Shown: positions 1 to 8,806, numbered from the stretch's first letter. The stretch is DNA of 64,000 nucleotides from Streptomyces sp. BK340 (GCF_007827595.1 NZ_VISR01000011.1:106925-170924), one strand, 5' to 3'. The notes: a model not told the origin generated them from the letters alone. Numbers and translations are program-made.

Positions 1-985
1 AGACCATGCCGATCGAGAGCGCAAGAGCGGCCAGGAGGAAGAGGACTGCCAGGCTGTTCGCCTGTGTCGCACGGTCGGAGGCAAGTGCGGAGGCGTCTCG
101 TGAGGTCTTGTTCTGCACCAGCAGCCGCAGCTGGTCCTGGGAGTCGGCGGCCGCCAGAATGCGCGGGACGGTGACGCCATCTGGGCGCTCACTGTGCTGC
201 AGTCCGCCGTCCTGGTCGGCGTACGCCCAAAGGGCCAGCGCGTCGGCATAACTCTTGATCTTGGCGGCGGCGCTGCCGGATTCGACCGCCTGGAAGAGTT
301 CCGCCTCCGAGGGGCTGGCGACCCGGAAGAACCGGCTTCTCTCCGCAGCCTCCTCGGCTGTCCGGCCCTCGACTTCACCCATCAGCTGCCGTGTCTGATC
401 GGGGTTCGACACCACCGCCAGCAGGGAGGCGCCGAGGCTGCTGCTGTCTTCCTGCACGCGCAGCAGAGCCTCCATTGCTGCTTGCTCGTTCCTCAGGGTC
501 CCTTCGGACGCACCCACGTCTGTGGTGTTCAGTCTGAGCGCGTTGATGAGCGCGGAAATCAGCGCACTGTACTGGGTGTTGGCATCCGTCGAGGTCAGGC
601 CTCTTTCCAGGACCAGGCGCCGGGCCCGGTCCAAGTCGGAGACATCGCCCAGTGCGGCCGTCAGGGCTGGAGACTCTCCGCTCTCCAGCCGCTCCCGCAG
701 GTCGCTGACGTGCGCGTCGGTGCGTGCTGCCTGCTGTACGACCGGGTTGCCTGCGCTGCCCGGGATGGCGAGATACGCACCGCAGAGCAGACGTTCCCGC
801 TGGAGATCGGCGATGACACCGCCCACCTGCCGTGCCAGTTCTAGTTTCGAGGCGGACCGTGCCGAATCACTCGCCGACTGCATGCGCTCGATGACGAGGG
901 GAGCCGTGAGCAGCAGCGAAACTGTCAGCGGAACCGCGGCCAGTACCCCGATACGGTGCCGTACCCGCAGATCACCGAGCCGCAT
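1..985 (-). CDS. NIT-domain membrane sensor (probable sensor kinase), partial
   Basis: The reading frame is open from an ATG at 985 to the left edge, so the C-terminus is missing. The protein begins MRLGDLRVRHRIGVLAAVPL, a short cytoplasmic tail and a transmembrane helix. About 270 extracytoplasmic residues follow, mostly helical, with the L-x-x-E-R pattern (DLQRERLLCGAYLA) typical of nitrate/nitrite-sensing NIT domains. A second transmembrane helix (NSLAVLFLLAALALSIGMV) lies at the edge. In Streptomyces such proteins usually continue into HAMP and histidine-kinase domains; that part is outside the window and is inferred. The start overlaps the stop of the upstream sensor gene by 14 bases, which suggests translational coupling. 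The ligand is not known. Confidence 0.75.
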   Translation of the reverse strand, partial: MRLGDLRVRHRIGVLAAVPLTVSLLLTAPLVIERMQSASDSARSASKLELARQVGGVIADLQRERLLCGAYLAIPGSAGNPVVQQAARTDAHVSDLRERLESGESPALTAALGDVSDLDRARRLVLERGLTSTDANTQYSALISALINALRLNTTDVGASEGTLRNEQAAMEALLRVQEDSSSLGASLLAVVSNPDQTRQLMGEVEGRTAEEAAERSRFFRVASPSEAELFQAVESGSAAAKIKSYADALALWAYADQDGGLQHSERPDGVTVPRILAAADSQDQLRLLVQNKTSRDASALASDRATQANSLAVLFLLAALALSIGMV

Positions 986-2156
986 CGGCCACACTCCCCC
1001 GCGCGAGCCGACCGTTGCTTTCCGGGCCGGGCGATCCTGCGTCCGGGTGGCTCCCGGCATGCTCATCACCGTCGGACTGCTCGGCGTACTGGTGGTCGGC
1101 CGAGCCCGACGCCCGCCTGCCGCCGGTCCGGCCCGGTGGCCGGGGCTTGCCCCGGAAGAGCCGAGTGCCCTTTCGCAGCCACATCGCCGCCCCCGCGAGA
1201 AGGGCACAGATGATCAGGACCAGCGCAACCCCTTGCCGGTTCTCCTCGGTGTCCTGCTGCCGTGCTCCGAGCAGGTGGTCCAGCGCATTCAGCGTGGAGG
1301 TGTCCAGTTGGAGCGCAGTCTGGGACAGCTGGGAGCGGTCGGAGCGCATGAGTTCGACGCTCGGCGGAAGAGGCTGCTCGACGAGAGGAGTACTCGGTGC
1401 CAGTGGCTCGACAGCCGCCTGGAACGCGTCGATCTTGTCGAGGAAGCCCTTGCCGATCGTGCCGCTGGCACTGGCACCGAAGCTCTTGGCAAGCCCTGCC
1501 TCGACAGCAGAAGCTGCGGTGCTCACCCGGTCACGAGCCACGAGCACGCGGGCGAGCGGTAGGTCCTTGCCGGTGCCTTGGTTACGCAGGACCTCCAGGT
1601 CGAGCATGCGACCGCTGTCGGCGATCAGCGCAGGCAGCCGCAGCATTCCCGCGTCCATCAGGTAGTAGCTGTCGATCTCAGGATCCAGGATGAGGTTCGA
1701 GGTGTCCCCGATCCGCAGCATCAGAATGAGTGCCACATCGATCGTCTCGGAGTACGTCGAGTAAGCACTCTTGCCGACCTGTGGAGTGGCCTGCAGCTGA
1801 TCGATCTTGGTCTGCAGAGCGGTCCAGCTGTCGTGGACGCGAAGGCTCTCGCCGACGGTCCTGTCCGCTTGCGTGAGCTCCTTCACGACCCGGTTGATCT
1901 CCCCGGTGTCCGGACGGCGGCCGGCCACCGCAACGGACTGCGCGTCAGCAAGCGCTGCGACCAGCTCGCTCATGGGCCGCAGATACACGACGCCTTGCCG
2001 CTCGGCCTGCACGAATTCCAGGTCGCGGCTCGTGACATCCCAGAACTGCGCTGTGATGTAGATCATCGGCGCCAGAAGAGCGAGAGCGGCACAAAGCGAA
2101 GCGAGCAGGCGCCGCCGCGGCGACGGGCCCCGCTGAGCCTGGAACATCCCGGGCAT
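972..2156 (-). CDS. membrane-anchored sensor-like protein
   Basis: I place the start at the ATG at 2156, directly before a basic stretch (SPRRR) and a transmembrane helix (LLASLCAALALLAPMIYITA). The longer in-frame extension to 2258 is Cys-rich and looks non-coding. A helical extracytoplasmic domain of about 270 residues follows, then a second helix (GVALVLIICALLAGAAMW), then a short basic and low-complexity tail. No kinase, HAMP or methyl-accepting signalling domain is seen, so it may act only as a partner of the NIT sensor encoded just downstream, whose start codon it overlaps. The topology resembles chemoreceptor-type ligand-binding proteins. The function is inferred from topology and neighbourhood only. 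Confidence 0.65.
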   Translation of the reverse strand: MPGMFQAQRGPSPRRRLLASLCAALALLAPMIYITAQFWDVTSRDLEFVQAERQGVVYLRPMSELVAALADAQSVAVAGRRPDTGEINRVVKELTQADRTVGESLRVHDSWTALQTKIDQLQATPQVGKSAYSTYSETIDVALILMLRIGDTSNLILDPEIDSYYLMDAGMLRLPALIADSGRMLDLEVLRNQGTGKDLPLARVLVARDRVSTAASAVEAGLAKSFGASASGTIGKGFLDKIDAFQAAVEPLAPSTPLVEQPLPPSVELMRSDRSQLSQTALQLDTSTLNALDHLLGARQQDTEENRQGVALVLIICALLAGAAMWLRKGTRLFRGKPRPPGRTGGRRASGSADHQYAEQSDGDEHAGSHPDAGSPGPESNGRLARGSVADAAR

Positions 2157-2729
2157 GATCAATGGCACCGACTTCCCAATGTGACAACGTCTGAGGCTGC
2201 CCCTCTGGGGAGAACACGGACCGACAGCGCGGCAGAGTTCACAAGCCCGACACTTCACCGTGGCGGCCCCGCCATCGTCACCGCTGGGCCGCCCCTCGCG
2301 GCGGTGGGCGGCGTGGGTCCGTCGGTCCGCTGCGGCATCACGGCAGCACGCTCATAGCCCGCCGATCCCGTGTCGATTGGGCCGACAATCCGGCGTGGAT
2401 TCTTGATCCCCTGGGACGATGGTGTTGTGGACCTGCCTGCCCATGACGTCCATGGCGAGGGCGTGTGGATACGCTCCCTGCTTTGTTCGCCCGGCTCCTT
2501 CCGGGCATGGTCGGGTTGGCGCTCGTCGGCAGCAGCGTCACCGCCTCACGCACGCTCGTCACCCCTCGCTGTTCACCACTCATGCGGGGGATCGGGCGCG
2601 CCATCGCCGGCGCGCTGACGGCCTTGCGCTTGGTTGGCCGTGGAACGCGAAGTCCGCGAAGTTGAGGGGATGTTCACGCTGCCAGGCTGTGGGAATGGGG
2701 GGTCTGCTGCACGATCGGGTCACCCGAAC
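2157..2729. other. region without a recognised gene
   Basis: Several short frames are open on both strands but none has a family signature or a good ribosome site. It probably holds the promoter of the sensor pair plus eroded sequence. Confidence 0.4.
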
Positions 2730-2918
2730 CTGCATCAGACCCAACCCCACGAGAGTTTCGCCGTCCACGGCGACGACGTGCTCCTGATCGGGATCGGCCA
2801 AAGCACGGTTGTGCCAAGCAAGCTCAGTCTCGCCCAACCACATCGAGGTGTCCGCCTCGCTCTCCCAGCCGATCAGGCCGTGAATGTCGTCTGGAGAGGT
2901 GGGACGGAGCATCAACAC
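2730..2918 (-). pseudogene. truncated GNAT N-acetyltransferase
   Basis: The translation from the GTG/ATG at 2918/2912 (LMLRPTSPDDIHGLIGWESE through AVDGETLVGLGLMQV) is the N-terminal half of a GNAT acetyltransferase: the first strand and helices, then the strand before the acetyl-CoA site. After about codon 60 the frame runs into unrelated Arg/Pro/Ser-rich sequence. The acetyl-CoA-binding motif (Q/R-x-x-G-x-G/A) is absent, so this is a non-functional fragment cut by a rearrangement. It lies in a stretch of other broken genes. Confidence 0.6.
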
Positions 2919-3007
2919 GTTGGCTCGATGGCGACGAACCGCCCCATATGGGATCACAGCCAATCGTTGTTCGCTGCTACGCGTAGCCCGACCCGGAGCA
3001 GCCGCGG

Positions 3008-3282
3008 ATGCTGACGGACCTGGCCGTCGGAGAGTTCGGCCGACGCGACGTCCTGATCAACAACGCGGGGACCGATCAGCCGTACCGGGCCGTTCACGGA
3101 TGTCGACCCCCAGGCGTGGCGTGCGACGTTCACGGTGAACGTCGAGGCACCGCTGCGGCTGGTGCAGTGCGCATGGCGAGGGTAGATGCGCAAGCACGGC
3201 AGCGCTGTGATCAACATCTGCATGAAGGGCGCGGGGCACGGGGGGCCGAATGTGAGGGCATTCGGCACCAGCGAGGATCTAC
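3008..3282 (+). pseudogene. short-chain dehydrogenase (SDR) fragment with frameshifts
   Basis: Three frames must be joined to read an SDR. 3008-3085 gives MLTDLAVGEFGRRDVLINNA with the NNAG motif. The next frame gives PFTDVDPQAWRATFTVNVEA, the conserved helix with the N-V-x-x motif. From 3186 comes GSAVINIC...GAGHGGPNVRAFG, the strand that leads to the active site. The Rossmann glycine motif and the catalytic Tyr-x-x-x-Lys are both missing. This is an eroded internal fragment of an NAD(P)-dependent oxidoreductase. Confidence 0.65.
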
Positions 3283-3349
3283 CTTCTTTAGACACCTCAA
3301 CCGGATGGGCGTACGACAGCACCCCCGGCCCTTGCATCCGGGGGCGCTG
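3283..3349 (+). repeat. hairpin repeat element, copy A
   Basis: This block matches copy B at 3699-3764 along its whole length: a conserved leader (CTTCTTTAGACACCTCA then GGATGGG) followed by a hairpin, CAGCACCCCCGG at 3317-3328 and CCGGGGGCGCTG at 3338-3349. The sequence after it, to about 3470, is also similar to that after copy C near 6611-6735. It may be a terminator or a structured RNA. Confidence 0.55.
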
Positions 3350-3510
3350 TGGGCCCTCCCCTGTGCCGCCTGGCTGGGGCCGGGAAGGGCCGTCTGCAGC
3401 GGAGCCCCGCACGGCTCCGCCATCTCGGAGAACGGTGGAAAGAGCCGCGGTGGTTCAGTCCTCACTGCCACCAGGGTTTGGCCGGGAAGAGAGAATCCCC
3501 TGGAGAGTGA

Positions 3511-3711
3511 TCACATCAGCCGGGCAACGCTTTCCGGGAGTGCGCACACGTTTTGCAGCCGTCGGTATGCGGCGTCGGCAAAGTCCGGGTGTGCGTCCGC
3601 CAGGTGCCGAGCCAGGGTGAGCCGCCGGTCGTGGTTGTCCAGGCGCTGCCCAGGGTCGCCGACGTCTTGGAGCAGGCCAACGTCTGGGCTACTCGGACCT
3701 TCTTCAGACAA
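3511..3711 (-). other. unidentified coding remnant
   Basis: The frame reads VGLLQDVGDPGQRLDNHDRR then LADAHPDFADAAYRRLQN, which has the composition of a real helical protein. It has no convincing start or ribosome site and matches no family I recognise. It ends close to hairpin copy B. It is probably the C-terminal scrap of a lost gene. Confidence 0.25.
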
Positions 3712-3764
3712 CTCACTTGGATGGGTCCACGGCAGCGCCCCCGGCTGTCGGACCGGGGGCGCTG
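3699..3764 (+). repeat. hairpin repeat element, copy B
   Basis: Second copy of the element at 3283-3349. The hairpin arms here are perfect, CAGCGCCCCCGG (3733-3744) and CCGGGGGCGCTG (3753-3764), with one more G-C pair outside. Compared with copy A, the left arm restores a pair that is A:C in copy A. Confidence 0.55.
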
Positions 3765-3906
3765 CGGCTCTACCCCTACCGTCTGTGAGCTGGATCAGGG
3801 AGAGCCGTCCGTGAGGCCATCTGATCAGTAGGCCAACTCACACCCCCTGGGCGCACGACGGCGCACCGTCGCGCTCACACCCTCCGGGGCACTGAAGACC
3901 GGTGGG

Positions 3907-4080
3907 TCAGTCCACGCTCGGCAGGATGTGGGGTTCGGCGAGGTCGTCCTCGTAGCCCGCCAGGCGGATCGGGGCGGACCGGGCCCACACGTCGAGGCTG
4001 CTGAGCTCTCCGGGCCTGCGGCCCGCGCGTTCCGTGCGTTCCCTGGGGCGCTGATCGCGATTGGACTTCTCGGATGTCAC
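3907..4080 (-). CDS. 57-residue peptide with conserved-looking acidic C-terminus
   Basis: A GTG at 4080 sits six bases after AAGGAG, an excellent ribosome site, and opens a 57-codon frame. The N-terminal 28 residues are Arg/Glu-rich and disordered. The C-terminus reads SSLDVWARSAPIRLAGYEDD followed by LAEPHILPSVD, with an ordered mix of aromatic, aliphatic and acidic residues. This bipartite layout, a charged leader and a compact tail, resembles peptide natural-product precursors. No maturation enzyme is nearby, because the flanks are pseudogenes and IS elements. It could equally be a small regulatory or structural protein. Function unknown. Confidence 0.6.
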   Translation of the reverse strand: MTSEKSNRDQRPRERTERAGRRPGELSSLDVWARSAPIRLAGYEDDLAEPHILPSVD

Positions 4081-4184
4081 CGCGCACTCCTTAGGCGTCT
4101 ACGGCGATACTGACTTCGGCTCGTTAGGGTGATCTTCTTCGAAGTGCCTGATGGACCCGGACTGTTGTCTGTATCCCCTGGTGT

Positions 4185-4870
4185 ATGAGGTATGCGGATC
4201 GGGGCGGGCTGAGTCCTGCGGGACGTCAGCGCCGGGAGACCGTACGGATGCAGGCAGCCGAGCTGTTCGAGCAGAAGATCAAGCCGACGGAGGTCGCACG
4301 GCGGCTGCGGGTGAGTCCGAAGTCGGCCTACCAGTGGCACCAGATGTGGCGGGACGGCGGCGCGCGGGCACTGGCTTCCCGTGGCCCGAGTGGATCGCGA
4401 TGCCGACTGTCCCCGCGCTGTCTGGAGAAGCTGGCCGCGTACCTCGATGAGGGTCCTGCCGCGCATGGCTGGGTGGAGGACCAGGTGTGGACGGCCGCGA
4501 GGGTGGCCACGCTGATCGGCAGGAAGTTCCACGTCTCCTACAGCGTCTCGGGGGCCACACGGTTGATGCACCGGCTCGGCTTCAGCCCGCAGGTCCCCGC
4601 CCGGCGGGTCGCCGAGCGCGACGAGCAGGCCGTGACCGGATGGAAGGAGGCGACTTGGGCCGAGGTAAAAGAGCCCGGGCGGCGTGCGGGGGCTACGTCT
4701 GCTTCGAGGACGAGGCGGGCTTCACGCGACGGCCGGGACGCACTTGGGGCCGGCGAGGCCGCACCCCGGTCGTGACGGTGAGCGGCCGACGCTCGGGACG
4801 CCTGTCCGTGGCCGGACTCATCGCGATGCGGCCCGGCTCCCGCACCCGGCTGTGCCGAAGGCCGACGTTG
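4185..4870 (+). pseudogene. IS630-family transposase, 3' end lost
   Basis: The first frame carries the helix-turn-helix (PTEVARRLRVSPKSAYQWHQ) and the second winged helix of IS630/Tc1-type transposases, to about 4670. The catalytic domain continues in the -1 frame as YVCFEDEAGFTRRPGRTWGR with the first catalytic Asp/Glu region. A slippery A-AAA-G at 4667-4671 marks the switch, as in IS630 elements that use programmed -1 frameshifting. The frame then breaks off at about 4865, where the IS1182-type gene begins, so the second and third catalytic acids are gone. The element was probably truncated by the IS1182 insertion. Confidence 0.7.
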
Positions 4871-4895
4871 TCGTGTGGGGTGGGTGCGGGTGTCG

Positions 4896-6575
4896 ATGCA
4901 GCCGAGCGGGCCGAGTGAGGTCCCGGCGGAGACGGTGCGGGTGGCGCGGGCCGCGTTCCCTAAAGGCAGCCTGGCGATCCGGGTCAGGGACGAGCTGGGG
5001 CCGCTGTTCAGCGACGAGGAGTTCGCGGACCTGTTCCCGGCGCGAGGGAAGCCTGCCTGGTCGCCGGGGCGGCTGGCGCTCGTGCTGGTGTTGCAGTTCG
5101 TGGAGGGGCTGACCGACCGGCAGGCCGCAGAGGCGGTGCGGGCGAGGATCGACTTCAAGTACGCGCTCGGGCTGGAACTCAGTGATCCCGGGTTCGACTT
5201 CTCGGTGCTCTCGGAGTTCCGGGACCGTCTGGTGGAGGCGGATGCAGGGCTGCGGGTGTTGGACGGCATCCTTGCCGCGGCCGGGGAGAAAGGGCTTTTG
5301 AAGACGGCCGGCCGGGCGAGGACCGACTCCACCCACGTGCTGACAGCGGCCCGGGACGTCGTCTGGCTGGAGCGGGTGGCGGAGACGTTGCGGTCGGCGT
5401 TGAACACGCTGGCCCAGGCTGCTCCCGACTGGCTGGCCGAGGTCGCCGAGCCGGACTGGTTCAAGCGCTACGCCGCCAGGGCCGAGGACTCCCGGTTCCC
5501 CAAGGCCCGCACCCAGCGGGACGAGATGGGGCTGCGGATCGGCCGGGACGGGACACGGCTGCTTCAGGCCGTCTGGTCCCGCACGGCACCGCAGGAACTG
5601 GGGACGCTTCCGCAGGTGGAGCACCTTCGGCAGATGTGGGTGCAGAACTTCCACCAGGTCGAGGGCGAGGTGAGGCGCAGGGACCCAAAAGACCGGCCGC
5701 CGGGCGCAATCTGCCTGGTCAACCCCTATGACCCTGAGGTCCGCAACAGCGTCAAGCGGGATGTCGCATGGGCGGGATACAAGGTCCACCTCACCGAGAC
5801 CTGCGAGCCGGACATCCCGAACCTGATCACGAACGTGGACACCACCGACGCCACGGTGCCCGATGTATCGATGACCGAGGTCGTGCATGCCCAGCTCGCC
5901 AGGGCGGGCCGTCTGCCCACAGAGCACCTCGTTGACGCCGGATACGTCGATGCGCACGTACTGGTCAGTGCCCGTCGCCAGTACGGCATCCCGCTGACCG
6001 GACCAGTCGCCGCCGCCATCAGTCACCAGGCCGCCGCAGGCGATGGATTCACCGCCGACGACTTCACCATCGACTGGGAAGCAGAGCAGGTCACCTGCCC
6101 CGGCGGGAAGACCACGACCTGCTGGGGCCCGGACCGCTCTCCCGAGGGCACGCCGGTGATCCGGGTCCGTTTCGCCGGCGGGCTGTGCCGTCCCTGCGCG
6201 GTCCGTGAGCGGTGCACCACCTCGAAGCTCGGCCGACGCCTGACCCTGCGGCCCCGCCAGGAACACGAAGCCCTCCGCCAGGCCCGCGCCGAGCAGGACA
6301 CCGACACCTGGAAGACCCGCTACAACACCCACGCCGGCGTCGAGGGCACCATCTCCCAGGGCATCAACCGCTGCGGCCTGCGCAGATCCCGCTACCTGGG
6401 CCTGGCCAAGACCAGCCTCCAGCACCAGCTCACCGGCGCCGCGATCAACCTCGTCCGCATCGACGCCCACCTGACCGGCACACCCCGGGCCCGCACCCGC
6501 ACCAGCCACTTCGCAGCACTCAGCCCCGCCGAGCCGAAGCCCGGCGGGGCTGAGAAGGGCCTGCCCCCGAATTAG
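4896..6575 (+). CDS. IS1182-family transposase
   Basis: A 559-residue DDE transposase. The N-terminal IS1182 DNA-binding region (ARGKPAWSPGRLALVLVLQF) is followed by the first catalytic Asp in RARTDSTHVL, the second in EHLVDAGYVDAHVL, a Cys motif (CRPCAVRERC), and the catalytic Glu region (AGVEGTISQGINRCGLRRSR). All core motifs look intact and the length is normal, so it may be active. I prefer the ATG at 4896; seven extra residues are possible from 4875. I could not define terminal inverted repeats with confidence. It interrupts the IS630 gene on its left and abuts hairpin copy C on its right. Confidence 0.8.
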   Translation: MQPSGPSEVPAETVRVARAAFPKGSLAIRVRDELGPLFSDEEFADLFPARGKPAWSPGRLALVLVLQFVEGLTDRQAAEAVRARIDFKYALGLELSDPGFDFSVLSEFRDRLVEADAGLRVLDGILAAAGEKGLLKTAGRARTDSTHVLTAARDVVWLERVAETLRSALNTLAQAAPDWLAEVAEPDWFKRYAARAEDSRFPKARTQRDEMGLRIGRDGTRLLQAVWSRTAPQELGTLPQVEHLRQMWVQNFHQVEGEVRRRDPKDRPPGAICLVNPYDPEVRNSVKRDVAWAGYKVHLTETCEPDIPNLITNVDTTDATVPDVSMTEVVHAQLARAGRLPTEHLVDAGYVDAHVLVSARRQYGIPLTGPVAAAISHQAAAGDGFTADDFTIDWEAEQVTCPGGKTTTCWGPDRSPEGTPVIRVRFAGGLCRPCAVRERCTTSKLGRRLTLRPRQEHEALRQARAEQDTDTWKTRYNTHAGVEGTISQGINRCGLRRSRYLGLAKTSLQHQLTGAAINLVRIDAHLTGTPRARTRTSHFAALSPAEPKPGGAEKGLPPN

Positions 6576-6587
6576 CCAACAGCGTCT

Positions 6588-6735
6588 CCGCCTTGTATCC
6601 GGGGGCGCTGCCGCCCTCCCTGTACCGACTGGCCACAGAAGCGGGAGGGCTACCAGTGCCGGAGCCGCGAACGGCCCCACCAACCCGGAGAACGGAGAGT
6701 GGGAGCGCTGTGGTTCACGCCCTACTCGGAGCCCG
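6588..6735 (+). repeat. hairpin repeat element, degenerate copy C
   Basis: The right hairpin arm (CCGGGGGCGCTG, ending 6610) and about 120 downstream bases match the sequence at and after copy A (about 3338-3470). The match includes a second hairpin whose stem differs between copies but keeps pairing (GCCCTCCC with GGGAGGGC here). The left part is degraded next to the IS1182 end. Confidence 0.4.
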
Positions 6736-6822
6736 GGCAGGACGAAGCGGCGCCCTGAGTACCTCTTGAAACCGCGTTCGGCACACAACCTTTAGATAGC
6801 CGCCCCACTACAGAGGGCTGAA

Positions 6823-7128
6823 ATGCGCCACGAGACCCAGCGAGCCCCCAGCCTGCCGCCGTGTACCCGATGCGACGCGAACCGGGTAATCATCAGCGGA
6901 CAGATGCTCGATCTCAACGCCTTCGGGCAACAGATCGTCATCCAGCTCTGCGGAATTTGCGACGCCGACGCACCGGCCGGCGGCCCGCTCGTGAGCTTCC
7001 TCCGCGAGGGAGGTGGCAGTGCCCCTGAGAGGATGAGGGAATTCGAGGAGCTGGCCCAGGCCTGGCAGATCGAGGCGATGGCCGCGCGCGGCCTCATGAG
7101 GATGCCTGGTTTCGATCAGCCGAGGTAG
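6823..7128 (+). CDS. small zinc-ribbon protein (DUF6300-like)
   Basis: 101 residues. Two CxxC knuckles (CTRCDAN at residues 14-20 and CGICDAD about 30 residues later) should bind zinc. They are followed by the AGGPLVSFL segment and a helical tail (RMREFEELAQAWQIEAMAAR). The pattern fits the small actinobacterial DUF6300 proteins as I remember them; this was not searched. Function is unknown. Its 3' end overlaps the end of a convergent NUDIX remnant by 13 bases. Confidence 0.6.
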   Translation: MRHETQRAPSLPPCTRCDANRVIISGQMLDLNAFGQQIVIQLCGICDADAPAGGPLVSFLREGGGSAPERMREFEELAQAWQIEAMAARGLMRMPGFDQPR

Positions 7129-7321
7129 GGCTGCTCACGGTGCTCCAGGAAGTGACCGATCCGGAGCCGCTGCGTGTGGTGGATCGGCAGATGATCTACC
7201 TCGTGCGGCTGGACGAACCGCAGCTCCGTTGACTCGTCCGAGATCGTGAGTAGGCCGCCGACCACGCGGGCGGTGAAGCAGACGTTGAACTGTCGGGTCT
7301 CGGCCCGCGCGGCGTCGGGGT
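7116..7321 (-). pseudogene. NUDIX hydrolase C-terminal fragment
   Basis: The frame ends FNVCFTARVVGGLLTISDES then TELRFVQPHEVDHLPIHHTQ and HFLEHREQPYLG, the usual C-terminus of actinobacterial NUDIX hydrolases. The NUDIX box itself (GX5EX7REUXEEXGU) is missing. It is now fused in frame to the tail of a MocR gene in another broken frame. Confidence 0.6.
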
Positions 7322-8201
7322 CAGTCAAAGGAGGGCGCGCAACGCGGTGCCGATGGTGATGATGCCCTCGTCGATCTGGTGGGTGGGGCTTGCGGCGTAG
7401 CCGAGGACCAGGCCGGGAGGGCCTGGGTTGATCCGGTGCCAGGACAGGGGAATGTGTCTTGACCCCCTTGGCGAGGGCGGCGCCGGCAAGGTCGGTGTCG
7501 CGGAAGCCGCTGCCCCGGTCGCCGCCTGTCGGGTCCCCGAAGGTGACCACGAGGTGCAGGCTGGCGGCCGGTCCGTGGATACGGGCGCCGGGGAGGTGCG
7601 TCTGGAGGGCTCGCTGCATCGTGTCCCGGCGCTGGCGGTGGCGCAGCCGCACATGGCGCAGGTGCTGCTCCAGCTCCCCCGAGTCCATCAGGCGGGCGAG
7701 GACAAGCTGGGTGAGGACGCTGTTCCCGAGGTCTGCGTATCGCTTGGCTGTCACGAGGGCGTCCAGGCGGCCCGACGGTACGAGGATCCAGCCCACCCGT
7801 AGTGCGGGCGCGAGCAGCTTCGAGATGCTGCCCGCGTAGCAGACGCCGTCGGGCAGCATCGAGCGCAGCGCCGGCACCGGCGGCCGGTCGTAGCGGTGCT
7901 CGGCGTCGTAGTCGTCCTCGATGACCACCCCGCCGTCGGCCACCCAGGTCAGCAGCTCGCGGCGGCGTTCCCCGTCGAGGACGACACCGGTCGGGAACTG
8001 GTGTGCCGGGGTCAGCAGCACCGCCCGGGCGCCACTGGCACGCAGCGCTCCGACGTCGAGGCCGCTCGCATCCACGGGGACGGGAAGAACCTCGTGGCCG
8101 ATGTACTTGAGCAACTGGCGCGACCCGAGCGAACTGGGGTCCTCAACAGCGATGCGGTGGATCCCCTCGATGCCCGCTTGCCGTGGCCCGCGCTCTGTCA
8201 C
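7322..8201 (-). pseudogene. MocR/PdxR-type aminotransferase-domain regulator, broken
   Basis: The frame from 8201 encodes the fold-type I aminotransferase domain of a MocR regulator: VLLTPAHQFPTGVVLDGERR, then VVIEDDYDAEHRYDRPPVPA and the PLP-lysine motif YAGSISKLLAPALRVGW. Around 7440-7470 the frame shifts. The true C-terminus (INPGPPGLVLGYAASP then IDEGIITIGTALRALL) is read in the next frame to 7325. The N-terminal GntR-type winged helix is absent. Truncation plus frameshift make it non-functional. Confidence 0.7.
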
Positions 8202-8494
8202 CGTTGGCCAAACTGCCTACTCCTGTTGGCGTGGGACACCTACGCGTGTGCGTCCAGGGTCGTCGTGCCGAAGTGGCCTCACTGCAAGGCGGCCCCGGCC
8301 GGATCAGTGTCCGGCCGGGGCCTGGTCCGCCCGCCCCCGATGAGCTCACGGGGTACGGGGGCGGGCGGGGTCAGAGGCCCGAGAGAGTGCGATCAGGATG
8401 CGCGCCCGCCCTCTCGATGGCAGGTGCAACCGCGGATGGCGTGGGCCCGGGTGTGCTGCTATTTCTGCGCTGTGTCTGAACAGCTTCCGGCCCG
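8202..8494. other. region without a recognised gene
   Basis: GC-rich, with short frames only. It contains inverted repeats rich in GGCCGG (about 8290-8325) that could act as a terminator. Confidence 0.3.
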
Positions 8495-8764
8495 GTGATC
8501 AGCGGCGTGCTGTTCATGTTGTCCCAGGTCTCGCTCGTCACGCTCATCTTGTTCAGCTACGCCCCGATCGCAGTGGCAGTGGTGTTGTTCATCGCCACCG
8601 TGAGCCGACGGGCGGCTGAGTTGCGGCCTGATGAGGGGGAGCATCGTCCAGCGCCTCGTGTCTGGCGAGGAACTTCGCCTGCGGCCTTCACAGGCGTTGG
8701 GGTGGGGGTGTGGGTTACGGCGCTGAAGGGTCGAGGCCTCAAGGCCATGCGAGCGCTGCGTTGA
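8495..8764 (+). CDS. possible small membrane protein
   Basis: 89 residues from a GTG at 8495. The first 35 residues (MLSQVSLVTLILFSYAPIAV then AVVLFIATVSRR) would form one or two membrane helices followed by basic residues, as expected for a real membrane protein. The remainder is low-complexity. No ribosome site stands out and I recognise no family. It could be spurious. Confidence 0.3.
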   Translation: MISGVLFMLSQVSLVTLILFSYAPIAVAVVLFIATVSRRAAELRPDEGEHRPAPRVWRGTSPAAFTGVGVGVWVTALKGRGLKAMRALR

Positions 8765-8806
8765 CCGTGTCCCCATGCCATGCGCTGCCCGGCCGATACT
8801 CGCTGG

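Noticed and set aside
522..1562. Long plus-strand open frame
   Set aside because: Ser/Arg/Pro-rich antisense shadow of the two sensor genes; no ribosome site or domain.
4875..6600. Inverted repeats of the IS1182 element
   Set aside because: Faint similarity (GACGTTGTCG and GACGCTGTTG) is too short and gapped to define ends.
4818..6788. 656-codon minus-strand frame
   Set aside because: Antisense to the IS1182 transposase; low-complexity Gly/Ala/Arg composition.
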